This document shows positions 6,280 through 7,471 of a stretch of DNA of 7,471 nucleotides, one piece after another. The notes under the pieces are model-generated. The model worked only from the letters and a program-made list of their open reading frames with translations, ran no database searches and was not told the origin of the DNA. Within the stretch, counting starts at the first letter, position 1. Each line of letters opens with the position of its first letter. Source of the DNA: JBALVT01 sp045110675. Its GTDB lineage: Bacteria; Pseudomonadota; Gammaproteobacteria; Pseudomonadales; Halieaceae. The position numbers and the translations under genes were made by a program. The stretch spans positions 1 through 7,471 of the forward strand of contig JBGCGJ010000079.1 in assembly GCA_045110675.1 (NCBI GenBank). The letters are read 5' to 3'.

Positions 6280-7471
6280 TTACTCAACTTCGAGAAGCGT
6301 TAGCGCCGCTTCCAGTTTTGATACAGCGACCGTTTGCTGTGCCGGTCGCTCAACAGTGTTTTCCTGGGCGCGAAGGCTTTTGATTGTGACGGTGTCCGCC
6401 GCAACCTCATCCTCGCCCCAAATCAGCGCCACCTGAGCGCCACTTTTATCCGCTTTCTTCATCTGACTTTTAAAACTACCGCCGCCGGTATGCTGGACAA
6501 TTTTGCGCTCGGGTTCTGAATCACGTAGAGCTTCAACTACCGCCAGCGCTTTGGTATGAGCCTCGTCCCCCGCCGCCACAACGTAAATATCGGCTTGCGG
6601 TACGCCCTTAGGTGCGACGCCAAGCTCGTCTAACAACAACACCAAACGCTCAATACCCATAGCGAAACCAACCGCTGGCGTGTTCTTGCCTCCGAGCTGC
6701 TGTACCAGGCCATCATAGCGACCGCCGCCACCTACGGTGCCCTGAGCACCGAGTCGATCGGTCACCCATTCGAACACTGTCTTGTTGTAATAATCCAGCC
6801 CGCGAACCAACCGTGGGTTGACAGTGTAGCGCAGCCCCGCAGCATCCAGTAATTCACGTAGACGGGAAAAATCCCGAGCCGACTCGGCGTCAAGAAAATC
6901 CACTAGTGACGGTGCGTCATTCAACAGCGCCTGGGTGTCTGAATTCTTGCTATCGAGAATTCGCAATGGATTAGTGTGCAGTCGATTGCGACTATCCTCA
7001 TCCAGTTTCTCTTGCCGCTGCTCAAGATAGGACACCAAAGCGCTCTTGTACTGAGTCCTAGCCTCACTGCTGCCGATGGAGTTCAGCTGAAGTTCGACGT
7101 CATCGGCGATACCTAAAGCGCGCCACAACCTGGCCGTTAACAGAATCAGCTCAGCATCCATATCCGGTGTGGCAACGCCAAAGGCTTCGAAGCCCACCTG
7201 GTGAAACTGTCGATACCGACCTTTCTGCGGGCGTTCATAGCGAAACATCGGACCCATGTACCAAAACCGCTGTGTCGTGTTCAATACCCCCTGTTGAATG
7301 GCAGCACGCACACAGCCAGCGGTGCCTTCCGGACGCAGGGTCAAACTCTCTCCGTTGCGATCGGGAAAGCTGTACATTTCTTTCTCAACAATATCCGTTA
7401 CCTCGCCAATAGAGCGTTTAAACAACTCCGTATGTTCGACGACAGGAAAACGAATCTCTCCGTAGCCAAAA
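6280..7471 (-). CDS. hisS: Histidyl-tRNA synthetase, 5' end cut by the window
   Basis: This class II aminoacyl-tRNA synthetase charges tRNA-His in the cytoplasm. The reading frame is open to the right edge; the first whole codon is at 7470 and the fragment opens FGYGEIRFPVVEHTELFKR. Comparison with E. coli HisRS suggests about 35 N-terminal residues are missing. A TTG at 7425 is an internal Leu codon, not the start. Counting from the first whole codon, the TLRPEGTAG segment is at about 43-51, motif 2 (RPQKGRYRQF) at 80-89, the HisRS-specific LVRGLDYYN at 221-229, and motif 3 (GFAMGIERL) at 268-276. The C-terminal anticodon-binding domain follows from about 290 and is complete. All key motifs are intact, so this is a working gene. 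It heads the visible part of the hisS-yfgM-bamB-der cluster. Confidence 0.98.
   Translation of the reverse strand, partial: FGYGEIRFPVVEHTELFKRSIGEVTDIVEKEMYSFPDRNGESLTLRPEGTAGCVRAAIQQGVLNTTQRFWYMGPMFRYERPQKGRYRQFHQVGFEAFGVATPDMDAELILLTARLWRALGIADDVELQLNSIGSSEARTQYKSALVSYLEQRQEKLDEDSRNRLHTNPLRILDSKNSDTQALLNDAPSLVDFLDAESARDFSRLRELLDAAGLRYTVNPRLVRGLDYYNKTVFEWVTDRLGAQGTVGGGGRYDGLVQQLGGKNTPAVGFAMGIERLVLLLDELGVAPKGVPQADIYVVAAGDEAHTKALAVVEALRDSEPERKIVQHTGGGSFKSQMKKADKSGAQVALIWGEDEVAADTVTIKSLRAQENTVERPAQQTVAVSKLEAALTLLEVE

Noticed and set aside
7423..7425. TTG as the start of hisS.
   Set aside because: The frame stays open to the window edge and the upstream codons encode conserved HisRS residues (FGYGEIRFPVVEHTE), so this is an internal leucine.

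Overview
The window looks like a chromosomal segment of a gammaproteobacterium, possibly a marine or environmental one of the Cellvibrionales/Oceanospirillales type. The gene order hisS - yfgM - bamB - der is the classic gammaproteobacterial arrangement and the proteins match their E. coli counterparts motif by motif. The genus cannot be fixed from the sequence alone. Every gene I can support lies on the minus strand, so transcription runs from high to low coordinates. I found no RNA genes, mobile elements or CRISPR arrays. Gene density is very high, and the largest gap is about 120 bases (2323-2446).

Conserved block (7471 down to 2856). A 5'-truncated hisS (histidyl-tRNA synthetase) enters from the right edge. 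It is followed by yfgM (membrane-anchored TPR protein of the Sec/periplasmic chaperone network), bamB (lipoprotein of the BAM outer-membrane assembly machine) and der/engA (double GTPase for 50S ribosome assembly). Gaps are only 1-16 bases, so this is probably one operon whose promoter lies outside the window. It joins translation, envelope protein export and folding, and ribosome biogenesis.

Globin (about 2833-2447). Immediately after der is a group III truncated haemoglobin with the heme-pocket residues in place. Its start codon is uncertain because only TTG codons are available.

Accessory operon (about 2390 down to 16, running off the left edge). A fresh promoter drives a small two-helix membrane protein, a secreted GSG-repeat protein of the DUF2807 (putative auto-transporter adhesin head GIN) type, a YtrA-subfamily GntR repressor and an ABC-transporter ATPase. 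A membrane permease probably follows beyond base 1. The most interesting structure in the window is a perfect 12+12-base inverted repeat (2341-2370) containing GGTG-N16-CACC. This matches the operator format I recall for YtrA-type regulators, and it covers the predicted -10 box. The operon is therefore probably autorepressed by its own GntR gene and induced by some envelope-related signal. The operator also shows that the first ATG of the small gene lies inside the regulatory site and is not the real start.

Nothing here is a clearly unprecedented system. The best candidate for new biology is the YtrA operon with its two uncharacterised envelope proteins.
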